From Ciona intestinalis (Eukaryota; Chordata; Ascidiacea; Phlebobranchia; Cionidae), in the NCBI RefSeq assembly GCF_000224145.3, contig NC_020169.2, forward strand, positions 4,909,555 to 4,973,554: a stretch of DNA of 64,000 nt. Direction: 5' to 3'. The notes under the pieces are model-generated. The model ran no database searches. It was not told the origin of the DNA and saw only the letters and a program-made list of their open reading frames with translations. Shown here piece after piece: positions 39,001 through 51,900 of the stretch. Each line of letters opens with the position of its first letter. The stretch's first letter is position 1. A program made the position numbers and the translations under genes.

Positions 39001-42000
39001 GAACGACAAAGAAAATACGTATGAAAAAAATCGAATTATTACATTTTTTATTGTTTACGAAGTTAAACTTAATATTGATTTATGCAAAATGTTTTCATTT
39101 ATTTACATACCAATCATTGATTGATATAACGAAATCTTGTATTCAAGAAACTAATATTTAATGGCATTCATTAAAAAAATAATTACCTTCCTGTGACATG
39201 TACGTCCATTTTTCATCTCCATCAAAATGCACGTCCCCGTCTACGTAATCCCTGNGCCGGGGTAAAAAGCATGCGCTAGGGTGTGTCCTGGACCGTCGAA
39301 TGGGTAGCCGTCGTTGTGGTAGCCCCGCGGGAATGATATCATAATATCCACATCTTTCTGCCATTGCTGCGACACAGACAGAATTGTTTTGTCAGGTTTT
39401 ATGTCAGCTTAAGCACGTCCATTACGCTAAGCGCGGTTAACGCCTACTGATGTGATTTTTAGAAACGATCAATAGTTACCTGGGTGAAGACCAATGGGGT
39501 GTTCTTGCTCCAAACGTCTAGGGCACGAGCGACGGCGTCTTGCTGCTGCAGAGTCGACATGTCATCGGTGTACATGCGGAATCTATCGCACGTAATATAT
39601 GCAAAGGTTTATTTTATGGTAAAAACTAAAGGTAGTGTGATATATTTAAGCAGCGTGTGACATTGTCAAATAGTTTGATATAAGCAATATATTTTGATTT
39701 TTTGTTGCCATTTTGTATTGTAAAATACGCAGTAATCAAACGTTCGAAGTTTGTGGCTTCTATAGAGAACGACACATTCTACTCAACTGTTAAATAGCTG
39801 CAACATTACAGTAACCGAGATATGTTTACAGTTAAATCGTCGTTCATGCGTTAGCGCAACCCAATAGGCAAATTATAATCAATACCAAATTGAATTGAAT
39901 GCACATTTTTAGATTTAAATCCTGTTAAAGGGGGGGGTCACCCGAATGAGGAAACTACAAATAATTTTACAATCAATTTCGCAATTAATGATTTATCTTT
40001 CTGTGGGAAGTGGGCGAGCTATTTCGAGCATTAAGTTGCCCATTTAGGTGGCGGCCATTAACCGGAATTACAAGATTTCGATTGGCAAAATTGTTTTTGA
40101 TCGGAAATAAAACACTGGAGTACGAATTCATACCTCATGGGATTACTTTTATTATGAAGTAGGATATAGGTTGAGTAAAATAGTATATGTTTTCAATCTC
40201 TTTTATAGTCCCATATGGCAGAAAACAAGGAATATTGACAGAACTGTACTATCCTCAAGACTTTAAGTTTAAGATGACGTTGTCAATTGTTAAACTATGG
40301 AATAGAGTGCGCGAATATCTATCTTACCCCACGGTACCATATAACTGCCGAAAAATAGGAACAATATGGAAATTCTATGGGTAATACACCAAATACAGTG
40401 GCTGTTATAAGAAATACAAAATCTCGTACCCGTATGTTATTCTTTTGCTTGGCCAATGTCCCATCAAAGTATAACGTTTCTTCCGACTCAGTTTCGCAAG
40501 AGCTTCGAGAACTGGAGTTGCCTTGACTGGTTTCAGTGTTGTGTTACTGACCATTTGACGAAGTGGAACATGAGTATTGGAAACTGAAATGGGTGGAGTG
40601 TTACAACATTAGGAGAATTAGAGTCATAATAGTAGTTTGAAATCTGGCGGTGTTGGTTGTTTTTTTTGCCTCTTTAAAAAAAACATTTAATTTGTTTAAA
40701 TTTTGCGCAGCGCAGCTTGAAAGAACTTACATTACGCGTATAGGCCTTTCAATCGAAGCATCAACTGTCAAATGTTATGAAAACTGATAAAACACTGTAA
40801 ACATGATAGGTATAGATATGATACACCTGTAAAGCGTACGTAATGGGTTTATCCTCGATTACATGCGCCAACTGTACACATATTGCAGGCTGGGTAAACC
40901 GCATTAATTTTACACAACAATTTAAAAACATTTTTTCTTTCCATTTTTTTTTAAATTCTTTCAATCAGCCATAACCACTTACTTTCTAATTCTGAATCAA
41001 CTCTTTTGGAAGGAATGTCCCAGAGTCCACACCTTGGTTGCTGCATCAAGTACAGAGTGTCCTCATCCAGTAATCCAGTATCTGTGAGGCCATACATCTT
41101 CTGGAACTTGGATGTAGCAGCCATTAGGTCATCTTCAGAACGTTCTCGGTCGTGGGGCGCCAAGTATCCATATTTTACCAGGAAATTCTGAAACATGCGT
41201 TTTGATCAAAATTTAACCCCAATGGCGAGTTTTTAATTTTATTGGAGAAAATCAATCTTTCGCAAATGAGCGCGTAGGGTGTTGTTTATACGCTTGGAGC
41301 TGTTAATTCAAAAAGAGAGTAGCGAGTTAAAGAAATATTCGAGTCGTTACATATAAGAGCTAACCACCACTAGTATCGATCTCCATTGATTGCCGCTTTC
41401 GAGTTTGAAGTTTATTTCGAGCGTTTTTGTGTCTATGCCGATGATGCGGTGACGCTAAGCCGGCGTAATTTCCGCAAATGATTTGACCTTATATCGTTCA
41501 TGGACTGCACGAAAGGAAAATCATTTTTCCCGACAGGCGCGCCGGGCCGGGCGATAGAACGTGATAAGCGCAAATGTTATTACGGTATTAAGGTCCGCGC
41601 ACTAAATCAGGCGCCTGTTTTCAATTATGTGCGTGGCTGGATGCTGGAACATGCCCGTGGGAGGATAGGCGGGACAGTGAGACCGCTTGCTGCTTCTACA
41701 GATCCATCGTAATTAGATAAAACGTCAGGTGAAGTAAACCAAGAAACTGCACGCCGGAAAATCCCATTAAAACGCGCTGTGTGTGTGGACTATAATGGCG
41801 AGCGGTTTAATTGGATGGAAAATATGAGCGTCTCGTCTGGTTGTCCCGGTTCTAAGTCTCGTGCTGTTTTTGGCACAAATGCGTGGCGGCGGGCCAGCAC
41901 GGAACTAATCACACACGTGCTTATGCCACTTTGCGAAATGTTGTGGTTTATCGTAGATGTAATACGATCGATTGCGAATTTTAAAGTGCAGGTGAAATGT

Positions 42001-42430
42001 CTCATCTAAAGCGGAATTGCTATACAGCGTAAGCGTAGAATCTCTAGCATGAATGTCCTACTCTAAAAGAAGTACATCCAATATGGCAAGCCGCTCGCAT
42101 GCGGATTTAAATCGTAATCAATATAAGCTTTGAACACCCCCTGGCCTGTACGCCCGAGTACAACGTACAAATACTGAATACGCATCCCTACTTACACACA
42201 CATGGTCTTAATACACTTACCACTCCACTGTCCACTTCCGCAGGCACCGAGTTATCCACGGGCGTGATTTCATGTAATCTAGACACGGGGCTTGCAGAAG
42301 ACATCGCTATGGCATGGCAATACGAGGTAATAAAAAGCGCCACCGATCTCATGGTTGATAACTTAGTCCTTGGACGTCCATTATGTTTGTTGCTTGAACT
42401 ACAAGGAGTTCTTTTCATTGTACACCTCAT
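36087..42430 (-). CDS. Matrix metalloproteinase, furin-activated, hemopexin, probable GPI anchor
   Basis: This is a secreted zinc endopeptidase of the MMP family. Ten exons: 42430-42221, 41187-40983, 40583-40430, 39582-39480, 39366-39187, 38908-38747, 37503-37316, 37154-37022, 36849-36683 and 36470-36087. The order is signal region; prodomain (LVKYGYLAP) with cysteine switch PRCGLWD; furin site SRKKR followed by Y; catalytic domain with calcium/zinc loop ([10 protein letters not shown]), [12 protein letters not shown] and Met-turn SVMLPFY; hinge; four-bladed hemopexin domain closing with a Cys; and a C-terminal hydrophobic tail ([16 protein letters not shown]) with no cytoplasmic part. A terminal tail of this kind is typical of the GPI-anchored MMP17/MMP25 group. 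No fibronectin insert is present. The start could also be the ATG at 42418 or 42352. The exon 39187-39366 contains an N and is one base short of keeping frame. Confidence 0.9.
38636..38700. mobile_element. Fragment of the GGGTGGGG inverted-repeat (MITE) family
   Basis: The interior words AAAACCGTAACCTCACGACT and GTTGTTAATTGTTGAAAA match the middle of the copies at 44682, 46386 and 56607. Its ends are lost. It sits in an MMP intron. Confidence 0.5.
39187..39366 (-). other. MMP catalytic exon with ambiguous base and apparent frame slip
   Basis: The text has a single N at 39255. The upstream frame reads [11 protein letters not shown] and the downstream frame reads [18 protein letters not shown], both unmistakable MMP sequence. 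The exon's 180 bases must be 3n+1 to join its neighbours, so one base is missing. The N most likely stands for two bases, an assembly or sequencing gap rather than a broken gene. Confidence 0.85.
40151..40352. mobile_element. Degenerate copy of the GGGTGGGG inverted-repeat (MITE) family
   Basis: The left end is worn (GTAGGATATAGGTTGAGTAAAA). The right end is clearer (TATCTTACCCCACGGTACCATA). The interior TTTATAGTCCCATATGGCAG resembles the copy at 43385-43594. It lies in an MMP intron. Confidence 0.5.
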
Positions 42431-43384
42431 GCTGTTTGTAGACACCTGTGCCTAACAGTACAATCACATTTTAAATGGAGAAAACGCATACACTTTAAAA
42501 CAACTGTGGTTATAATATACGTCTTAATGTTGTAACGTTCAACAGTGATCATTCTTGTTATTAATTATAGTTTTCTGCACCACACAAATTGAAGCGCTGC
42601 TGTCTGTGATTCTCAGTTTTTTAGGCCTAAAGTACATAATACTGCGAAGATTTTTACCAAAGAAACTATCTATATGATAAAAACGAACTGAAACTATTAT
42701 AAATCCATAAGCATCACTGAATAATTAAAATTGCCTGGTATAAATGATTGCAAAACTTCGGACATGCATCCTGACGATACTCCATGGAATTTTGAACAAA
42801 CAAACTTCCCATACGAACAACAACGCAGCCCTGGCTCCTTGCTCTCAAATTAATAAACGGCGATTTCAATTTTTCCGCTAATGGCCGATCACTGATCTGC
42901 AGGCACACTTAAATCGCAATGAATCGTTAAATGCGGCAAGGGCGGACTTTCTCGCGACGGAAGATTTAGGCGAAGGATTAAAACGCGGTCCCACAGGGAA
43001 ATCACGGTCGCCGAGAAGCTGCATGCATAATAGAGCAGGAGACGAAGAAGGTATAGCGTCAATGGCCGAGCGCGTTTTATCCGCCGTACGTCGGCCGACT
43101 TCGTATGCCTGACCCTTGCTGTTGTTTTCGAAACGTTGACCACGGATACGTTAAAGTGGGCCTCGAGTATCGTAGCATATGTTACTGGTCACTCACGACC
43201 GGACAAGGTTAAAACGTCAGATGCTGCGTGACCCTTATCGCTCACAATTTCTTGTTGGATAGACTCGTGATTTTTAATGTATTCCAAACGCTGAATCATA
43301 CAGCTACTTCACTAATCTACTAGAACCTTTCAACCATATTGTCATGGTCAAAAGCTACTTGGCAAAAAATAACGTAACTACTTA

Positions 43385-43605
43385 TAGTTGTAAGTTGGGG
43401 TAAAATGATCCAGGTTTTCATTCTTTTATACTGCCCGGTTTGGCAGTAAACAAAGAATATTTACAGAATTATATAAACGCATATTCTTACGCTTACGACT
43501 ATGAAAAAGCTATGTTCATTGTTAAAAATACATTTAGGAAGTTACATTATGCTAACGGTATGTATGTCCATCTTACCCCGCCTACTATATATATATATAT
43601 ATATA
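43385..43605. mobile_element. GGGTGGGG inverted-repeat (MITE) family, diverged copy
   Basis: The left end reads GTTGGGGTAAAATGATCC. The right end reads CATCTTACCCCGCCTACTATA, the reverse complement of the family's left end, and is followed by a TA repeat (43586-43605). The length is near 200 bases, as in the other copies. Confidence 0.6.
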
Positions 43606-44681
43606 TCAACTACATAAATCTACTTACGGAACATAATATGAAAGCATTCGTACACACAGGTCATGCGGGATATACTAAACGAGGTCCTTAATATTCATGC
43701 ATGCATTATAATGAGAAATTAACACAGGGTGAAATGAAGCAAAACAAACGACGGGACAGTGTGTGACATGTGGGCAAGCATTGTGTAGCAAGTCTGGTAA
43801 TCTCGGTGAAAATATAAAGTTGGATTGAAAGAATGAAAGGCTTAAATGAGAGTGCAATTTACAGAGTCGTACTTCGCATTGGCCTTTTACGTGTGGTGGG
43901 TTTAAACGGTGTTAGTATAAAATGATCATAATAATGTTTAAACGTCTGTGTATAAAAGATCTGGATATTTCGGAACGTTATTTTAGTGTCGTCATTATGT
44001 AGCAACATAGTTGCCCATCATTATGCCAGTGGTAACAATAACGAACATCAAATAACTGAAGTTATTTGTGGGCGATTATTTCTCTGTTCTTATATTGACA
44101 GGAGTGCACGAACTAATTCGATGTGGTTAAACATAGGGTTCAATTGGAAAATTAACTGTTTAGAGGCTGACTGTTTATAATAGGATTAAACCCTATATAG
44201 AGGCGTAAAAAATGCATTTGTAGATCATATGTTTTATCGTTTCACTGATTTGAATTATAACACAGGCCCAACGCGAAGTTACTCCGACTCTGCTATTGGC
44301 AATGACGACAACGAATCTCAAGGTGGTAACATAAAAGATTAAAACACGATAAAGTCGATCATTGGGGTTTAAAATATGTGAATAATTAATTAGAAGTTAA
44401 AACGATCAGCGAAACGTGGAACAAAAAGCAACACAAAGTGATAAATCCATGCAAGTGGAAACGACAAACGAAACTCCTTAAGGGGTGATGAGATTAAAAT
44501 CAAATTGAAATCAAATTAAGGCATGCCAGGGGTGACGTGTATCACCTTAGAATGTTTAATCAGCATTTTACTTCGAACTCTTCGATCTCATAAGCTGATG
44601 AGGGGGGGTACCTGCCAACGATATTAACGAGTATGGAAACTATGGGAAATGGTTTTTAATTTCTTGATTTACGATAAATAT

Positions 44682-44877
44682 TATAGTAGGGTGGGGTAAG
44701 ATGGGACACCTTTTTCTATTTTCCTGTTCCAATTGCTAGTAAACGAAGAAAATTCAAAGAATTATAAGACTGTATCCTCACGACTCTCATAGACCGCTGT
44801 TAATTATTTGAAAATCGAACAAGATATTTAAATATCATGTGCTAAAGGTTGTCATGTCCTCCCCACCCTGCTATATA
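44682..44877. mobile_element. GGGTGGGG inverted-repeat (MITE) family, copy near SAXO-like 3' end
   Basis: The left end is TAGTAGGGTGGGGTAAGATG and the right end CCTCCCCACCCTGCTATATA, with TA-rich flanks that suit a TA target. The interior has CCTCACGACTCTCATAGACC and GTGCTAAAGGT, shared with 46386 and 56607. There is no open reading frame, so it depends on an outside transposase. Confidence 0.75.
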
Positions 44878-45061
44878 TGAAACAAAACAACGTTTTATTC
44901 TAACTGCTTTATCGTTAATTCCCGTATTTTCGTTGTTTTAAATACTATTGGATTCATTACCGTATTTAAGCAATAAATAATATTTTATGTTATTTTTGTA
45001 CGGACAATTAACGAAATAACACAGTCGTCATTTTGTAAAAAATGAAAAAAAACACGACATC

Positions 45062-48000
45062 TTACTTGTAGCACATTCCAGAGATAGTGTTGAAATCGTG
45101 TGGTTGGGAAACATCAATAGTTTTCTGGTTCGGTTTCATGGAAGTTCTTGGGCGACCGTATTTCTCAACGAATGTAGATTTAGTTGTGGTGCTATGCTCC
45201 AGCATGGGAAGCAACTGAATTAATGAATGAATGAATGTAACTTAATTATTGTTGCATGGCAGGGCAATGGGCAACGGCAGTTGTTATAACACAGATGCTT
45301 TACCCAAAGACATATACGCCCACAGCGGTAAGAGCATCGAGTGTGGCATGTGTAACCTTTTCGAAGGCACGCGCGCTAGCCAATGTACCTGGCGCACTGG
45401 TAACCCAAAGGTATTTTGGAGCAGCTTAGGACGGTGGTAAAGTGCTCGCCTCTAGGTCGCAGAGAATAAGATTGCGAGGCTCGACGCAGTTACCGTTATG
45501 GACGTATGCGTCTCTATAGGCAAGACACTAAGTTGCTTTAACATTCCTCTTTCATGAGTAAACTAAAGTACAAACCACCACCTTTTTGGGCAACATGATC
45601 TCCTTGTAGTTCTCGTGGAAGTCTCCGAATCTTCTGCGTGGTTTGGCTCCCCAATCCTGATAGAATGCTTTGTTTGCCGTGGTGCTGTAAAACTTACCTC
45701 TTTCAATACCTCTGTTGGTCTGTGGTCGGTTCGCTGAGATGTCTTGTGATGGGGGAATCTCTTTAGGAGTGAAGTCACGCTGTGTGGGTGTGGATATATG
45801 TTAATATGGTCATGGGTTAGGTATAACTGTTTGTGAACATTATATAGATTATACCACAATAGCATTTACTCAATACCTTCAATGAATGAAACATAAGACA
45901 CGTATTGATTTGCGTTGCTGTAATGAAACCAAACCATACAAGAAAACATATAAAAAGTCCCCCAAAACACTTTTAGCATTGTTTTTACAAAACTTACAGT
46001 CATTGTAGTATTTGTTTGCATGGCATCAGTGGATAGCTGGGTGTTGTCAACAAGTTTTGAGAGACCCGGTCGTGGATGTTCCTTCACATTCCAACCTTGG
46101 TAACAATTCCTTTGCTCTGTGTCGAACACTAGGCTGAAAATGGAATTAATTTAAGAATGTCATTTTGCTACTATTTTTCTATATTGGACTATATTAGTTA
46201 TGGTAGTGTGCATAAACCTAAAGAACACTGTGTACGGGATTTTTTTTTTAAAATCCCTTTTTTATATTTAAAGTAGCACTTAAAAGTTGCACTTAACCCC
46301 TTAAGGCACTTAACTCTATAACACTAGCACTCAAGACAGTGTCCTCTTGAAACAGTTCAAGTCGTTTAAATAAGAACTTTACATAAAGTAGGGTGGGGGA
46401 AGATGGGACAACATTTTATTCCATTTTCTCATCACACTTAGAAGTAAACAAAACAATGGATCCTCATGACTCCCATAGACCGTTGTTAATTGTTTAAAAC
46501 ACGATCAGGATATTTGGATAATATGTGCTAAAGGTGTCCCGTCTTCCCCCCCCCTACTGTAAAGAAAAACAAACAACATTTTTCAAACTATTCTAAAAGA
46601 TTAAGTCATAAACCACTCACTCATGATTCATTTTAATATCCAGTGTATCAGGTGCAGGTGTTGCTGCTTTTGGTGGTAGTGGATATTTCTCGCGTTGTGG
46701 GAAATCAGCTTGGTATTTACTGTTGAACTCCATTTTACGTTGTGCAAGCTGTCTCACAATGGAGCCTGGCTTTGGGCTTATTGCCACTGCCGAGCTGGGC
46801 TTGACAAACTGGTATGTTTCACGGTGCGTGGTTTTCAAGTCATGGTTACCTGACAACAAATTAAACCAAGAGGTATATAACTATTTTCTGAAATATTTAT
46901 TTGCGTATCGACCTTCAATGTTATACAGACCATCATAATCAGGATGAATAAAACTAAACAGTGCAAAATGTACTACTGGTACAGTAAAGTAGGGAAATGG
47001 AAACAACAGTTTATATACAAGCTGATACTTACTGAACTGAATGAGTGCTCAGGAAAACAAAAATTTTAGATTTTTAGGTTTCGCCAAAATCCCAAATTTC
47101 CTTACCTTCTCCTACTTTAATATTTGCAGCAGCTACTTTGGCCATCTCAGGTTTTGGCATGCTTTTGTATGGATAGTCAGTGTGGGTTCGTGACTTCGTC
47201 AATTCTTCTATGTTTTTTGGTTTGTTCCGATCTGGGTAGATGAGTGGTGAAGTAAAGGCTGGAAGTTCACCAAAACGTTGCTTCATTTTTGGTTTCCAAT
47301 CTTGGTAGTAATATTTGTTCATTGTCCGTCCATCAAATTTTACCGGTTCTGCTTTCTGGTCGCTGTTAGTCTTTGGTCTCTATGAAAAAGCCATAAGTAA
47401 ATACATGTAGGCGCCAAACATTTTAATATGCAGAAGAGACAGTGATAGTTGGACGGCCATTCCCATGAACAAAACTTGTTGGTTTGAACACGTTTGTCTA
47501 AAAGATTAAGTTTAGTGCTTTAAGATTAATAAACATTATTATCTTATATTTAATACATTACCATAAGTATAGCTGGTAAAGCAGACTTTGGTGCAAAATC
47601 ATGTCTGTACATTGTTACATTGCTGAGTGGTTCATCAGGTACCACATGTTCCTCAATCTAATAACACATGCATGTAAGAGAACATAGAAATATAAGTTAC
47701 AACGCACAGTGTGTTTGTATTGCCTATGACTTTTATTCGTCTTAGTCGATGTTACATTAAATGTTCAATTTTACACTTTTTTTATAATGATTTGGCTAAA
47801 TGTTTTTCTTATCAAGTACAAGCACCCAGTGTCTAATTGTAGGACTTTTAGTTGTTGGAATAAAACACCTCATCATTTAACATAAAATACTTACTGGTTT
47901 AATTATTTCCCTCTTTGCACTTAAATCTTGTGAAGCATAACTTTTCATGGTGGTGGTCATAGTTTGCATTGGTGGATGTTGAACCTTTGCTTTCTCTGGA

Positions 48001-48371
48001 GGTGGCTTTAAAGTTTGAGATGGCACAAAATCCCTAAAATAAATTAATAATATACGCCTTATTTGAAAAGATTGAATGAGAATTGCTGGTCTATCAAACT
48101 TTAAAACTTCACTCAATTAGTGAAATAAATATATATATGTAAATATATTTATGAGCAATTAACATATTGCGCAATATAATATAACGATACACACTATTGT
48201 TAAATACAAGCAGGTAATCTAGACACACTTATAAAAACAGAATTCTTAAAATAGGATATCTCACTCATGTTTGATGAACGTTTTCTGATAACTTGATTCT
48301 GTTCCCCCAAGTTTTCCTTGATTGACGTCAACTCTTTTTGAAACTCGCTTCACCACCAACGGCCGACCCAT
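45062..48371 (-). CDS. SAXO/MAP6-type microtubule-stabilising repeat protein
   Basis: Eight exons run from an ATG at 48371 (MGRPLVVKRVSKRVDVNQGK) to a TAA at 45062 (FNTISGMCYK). The protein is a string of short spaced modules rich in Tyr/Phe, Trp, Lys and Pro: TMYRHDFAPKS, NKYYYQDWKPKMKQRFGELP, KTTHRETYQFVKP, RNCYQGWNVKEHPRPG, VQRDFTPKE-like RDFTPKEIPP, KAFYQDWGAKPRRRFGDFHE and TTTKSTFVEKYGRP. In SAXO and MAP6 proteins comparable TTxxxY and RxDFxPK modules (Mn modules) sit on stable axonemal or neuronal microtubules, so a ciliary or flagellar role is likely. This is a family-level match by eye. The duplicated YQDWxxKxxxRFG unit seems specific to this protein. Exon junctions near 45998 and 45570 are approximate. 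Confidence 0.6.
45415..45545 (+). repeat. tRNA-derived SINE
   Basis: A tRNA-like head (GGACGGTGGTAAAGTGCTCG, then TTGCGAGGCTCGACGC as the B box) is followed by a body with GGACGTATGCG and GGCAAGACACTAAG, the latter a motif common in animal SINE tails. It is inserted in a SAXO-like intron. No target duplication was identified. Confidence 0.55.
46386..46562. mobile_element. GGGTGGGG inverted-repeat (MITE) family, intronic copy
   Basis: The left end is AGTAGGGTGGGGGAAGATGG and the right end GGTGTCCCGTCTTCCCCCCC then CCTACTGTA. The interior words (CATAGACCGTTGTTAATTGT, ATATGTGCTAAAGG) are shared with 44682 and 56607. It lies between SAXO-like exons 5 and 6. Confidence 0.75.
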
Positions 48372-48970
48372 CTTAAATTTATGATTGAAACCTACTAAAC
48401 CTTAACCCAACAAATAATTTTTTTGATTACATAAATATGTTACATATAATTTAGTTTTTTTGAACCGCTGTCCACTAAATGCTAATCCCGTATCCTAACT
48501 GCAGGTGAAAAATGGGGCATATTCGGCAGTGTTAGGTAACAGTAGCCTGATAATAGCTGGCGTCTGTTTCACTTAAGAATGCAACCTGAAACCGCGAAAA
48601 CTTCTCCGCGCGGCTTCACTTGTAACTACTGGAAACACCGCTAGGTGACGCAGCTGGTACAATACCAGAAGGGGACAACCACGGTTTTCAAACTATTTAA
48701 ACAACCCTTCTCTTTTAATCAAACTGGACTTGGAAAACACCTTTGGGAGTACAGATGGTACTTCCCTAACGTTATTCCTTACCGAAATCAAATTCCAATT
48801 ATTATTTACCTACATATAAACTCTCAGAAAAAGGTCACAAGATTTCCTGGAACATGTTTGTTTAATTATTGACGAGCAGTAAAGCAACTTTAACAAATTA
48901 TGAAATACTCTGAACTTACAACAGAAAGATTGAACTAAAACAATGTTTACTGCGACTAAGCAAATGATAA
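48372..48970. other. Intergenic region between SAXO-like start and MDH2 3' end
   Basis: It contains the presumed SAXO-like promoter next to 48371 and the MDH2 3' UTR next to 48970. An open frame at 48645-48872 (+) has no recognisable domain. Nothing else was seen. Confidence 0.5.
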
Positions 48971-51900
48971 TTAATTGTAGTTGCGTGCAAAGTCTTCTCC
49001 CTTTTTAATAGAACCTTTAAGTTCTGGCATGCAAGCTTCCACCAATGTCTGCTCATATGGCGACAGTTTGTTCAGACCAAGGTTGGACTCGATACCATTT
49101 GGCTGTAAATAAAACTAGTTTAGAACCAATATAAGTTATCCACAACAATAATTTCACACAGAGTTAAATGTCGGGTAACTCGTAAACTCGTAAATGCACA
49201 AAGTGTACGAAACAAAACTGCCATGTTATGTTATCAAGACTGTTACTGTTCTGTCAAGAGAGGATTAACAGTTTTATTCATTTTCAACACAAAACTATAT
49301 ATTACCCCAAGAACAAGTGGAGTTGAGAAATATCCACACTCAGATTTGTCTGTTGGAACAAACGCGCATTCAACCACTCCTTCCTTTCCACTCAAAGCAT
49401 CCAAAGCAGATGCTGCAAATCGTGCACCAGCATAAGCCATTGACAAAGTAGCAGAACCCTGAAAAACAATGGGACATCACCTTAATTAATAACATCCGTT
49501 TCTTAACAGGATAGATTGCTAAACCCATCGTACACCAGGTGGTCTAAAAAATCTTTCAAAATTAAAATACTTGCACATAACATATGGTGGAACATTAAAA
49601 TACCTGTATTGAAAATTGACAAAATAGTTTAGTAAGTTTACCAATGCATGTCTAAAGTATAAACTTATTTGCCTAGATACAAATGTCAAAACAAGACAAT
49701 ATTGTTATCTTTATATATTAATCCATTTTCTTATAAAACTAGTTTATTAAACTCACAGCTCCAGCCTTTGCCTTAACAACCTCGGTCCCAGCATCTTGAA
49801 TACGAGCAGTAAGGGCTTCCAATTCAGCTTGTTCGAAACTGACAGGTGGTTGACATTGTGAGATCAACGGTATGATTGTGATACCAGCATGGCCACCAAC
49901 TACTGGGACGTTAACAGTGGAAACGTCTAATCCCTATTAAAGACAGATTAGTTTAGTGGTTTTGAAACTGGAAATGTTCTAAGTTGGTCAGTTAAGTGAG
50001 GCTTTGTGTTATAGTTAGTTTTTTGGATTGTCTTATGGCCTTTTTTACTTTTTCAGTTTGAAATCACCCTTTTTTCCAAAGGCTGTTTTTGTTTTCTAAA
50101 AGTTTCCCTATCTATATACAAACTTTGATTTTTCCTTGATATCACACTTTAAAATAACATTATATAAGGGTTATGTATGTAGTAGTCTCGCCATATTCAG
50201 TTAATCATCAACTGAAATAAAGGCAATCATGTCTGAAACACGCTATGAGCAAATATTAATTTCCGAGTATATTTCATGAAAGTCATTAACAAATAACAAT
50301 ATCCCAGAAAGATTCAGGTACTTTCCATGGTAAATAGAATAGTGATTTATTAACTGTGAATCATACAAATATATAGCTGTCTTTTAGTGGATACTGTGTT
50401 TGAAAACTACTACAGGAAAAACATATGTTATCACAAACAACATAGAAGATTGGGAAAATAAATAAACATGAAAGTTTATAAAAATATACCTTGGCTTCAG
50501 CAACAAAAGTGTTGGAACGCACAATGTCTAATGTTGAAACACCAAACACTTTGCTGACGTCACTGACACCAGATTTCTTGAAGATCTCGCAACAGATGGG
50601 AACCGTGGAGTTCACCTGGGGCACATTTGTTTATTTAACTGTTTATTCATGATATATATATATATACATATATATATATAGATACAGTATTATAGAATGT
50701 CATACGAAAATATAACACACACAAATAGCACAGAAACCAAACCATTTTAGCAAGCATTGGTTCCTAAACACCGAAAAATATACAAGCATATCTTCTGTCA
50801 TAACCAATAGATTGGACATTAGCGCATTTTTTATGTTCTAACCATTACTTTAACTTACTGGGTTTGAGATAATGCAAATGAATGCTTTAGGGCAATATTT
50901 AGCACATGCTTTTGAGAGCTCAGCCACAATGCTAGCATTTGTGGTGAAAAGATCATCTCTTGTCATTCCTGCAAGTAAAAACAGGAAATAACATGTAATT
51001 CAAACTTGAATGGTATTCTTCCTACAAAGGGAAATGCGTATTGGGTTAAAGCAAGTAGGTCCATACAAATTTGAGTACCTGGTTTTCTTGGTACACCAGC
51101 TGGAATAACAACCACGTCACATCCTTTCAAACATTCTCCTATTTCTTCAGGGCCGGTGTGACCTATTGACATGTAGAATGTTTACTAAACCGGACAGTAA
51201 CCGAGAATAACAAACCTATAGCTCATAAAAATTTAGAAGTTCTAAATTAACTAGCAAAAAATTAGGCATTGCGTTAAAATTTAACAGAAATCTGAAAAAT
51301 CATAAATTAAATTTCAATTAAACACGTTAGTGGCACTATTAAAGAATCCTCCGGTACATAGCAGAATAGGCTGTGGGAAGTGTTAGAGGTTGGTGGTTAG
51401 GAGTTGATGGTTAGAGGGTTATTGCCTTAATGGTTATATATAGGGGTTGGTAGTAAGCAAATAAGGAGAGGGGGGGGAATTCTTTACTAGCACGACCTTA
51501 GTGAATGTATGGTTGATATAAAGGCTAAATTTTAAATTAACCTGTGACTTTAGCAGCAGTATCAATATGACTAAGATCAGCAGCAACACCCGGAGTATGA
51601 GCGATATCATACAAAGCAAGTTCCTTCACACCAGGTGTTTGCTTCAATAGAAGAGACATCGGTTGACCAATACCACCAGACGCTCCTAACACTGACACTT
51701 TGTAGTTGCTCTGTAACACAATAATAATCCGTTGGGGTAAATACTTAACCATAAAATAGAAAACGCGTTAACATTGGAATATTGGATTGATTGGAGTTAT
51801 ATGCAAAACTGATTACAAATGTGTTTGAATAAAAACCTATTTTAAGAAAGTATCATTTATAGTAATTCTTATTCTAATTCATTAACTTACTTGACTGCTG

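Larger units (their letters stand above)
42431..45061. other. Region upstream of MMP and downstream of the SAXO-like gene
   Basis: A minus-strand acceptor (TAGGCACAG) at 42445-42454 implies an MMP 5' UTR exon further right. A donor-like GTGAGTGAC near 43190 at the edge of a GC-richer patch (42880-43200) is a candidate. Two inverted-repeat element copies lie at 43385-43594 and 44682-44877. No further gene was seen, and the short open frames here have no recognisable domains. Confidence 0.45.

Noticed and set aside
39187-39366. MMP as a pseudogene because of a frame break
   Set aside because: The break coincides with an N, and every other exon and all catalytic residues are intact.
45415-45490. 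Functional tRNA gene
   Set aside because: The A and B boxes are imperfect and no cloverleaf closes; a SINE tail follows.
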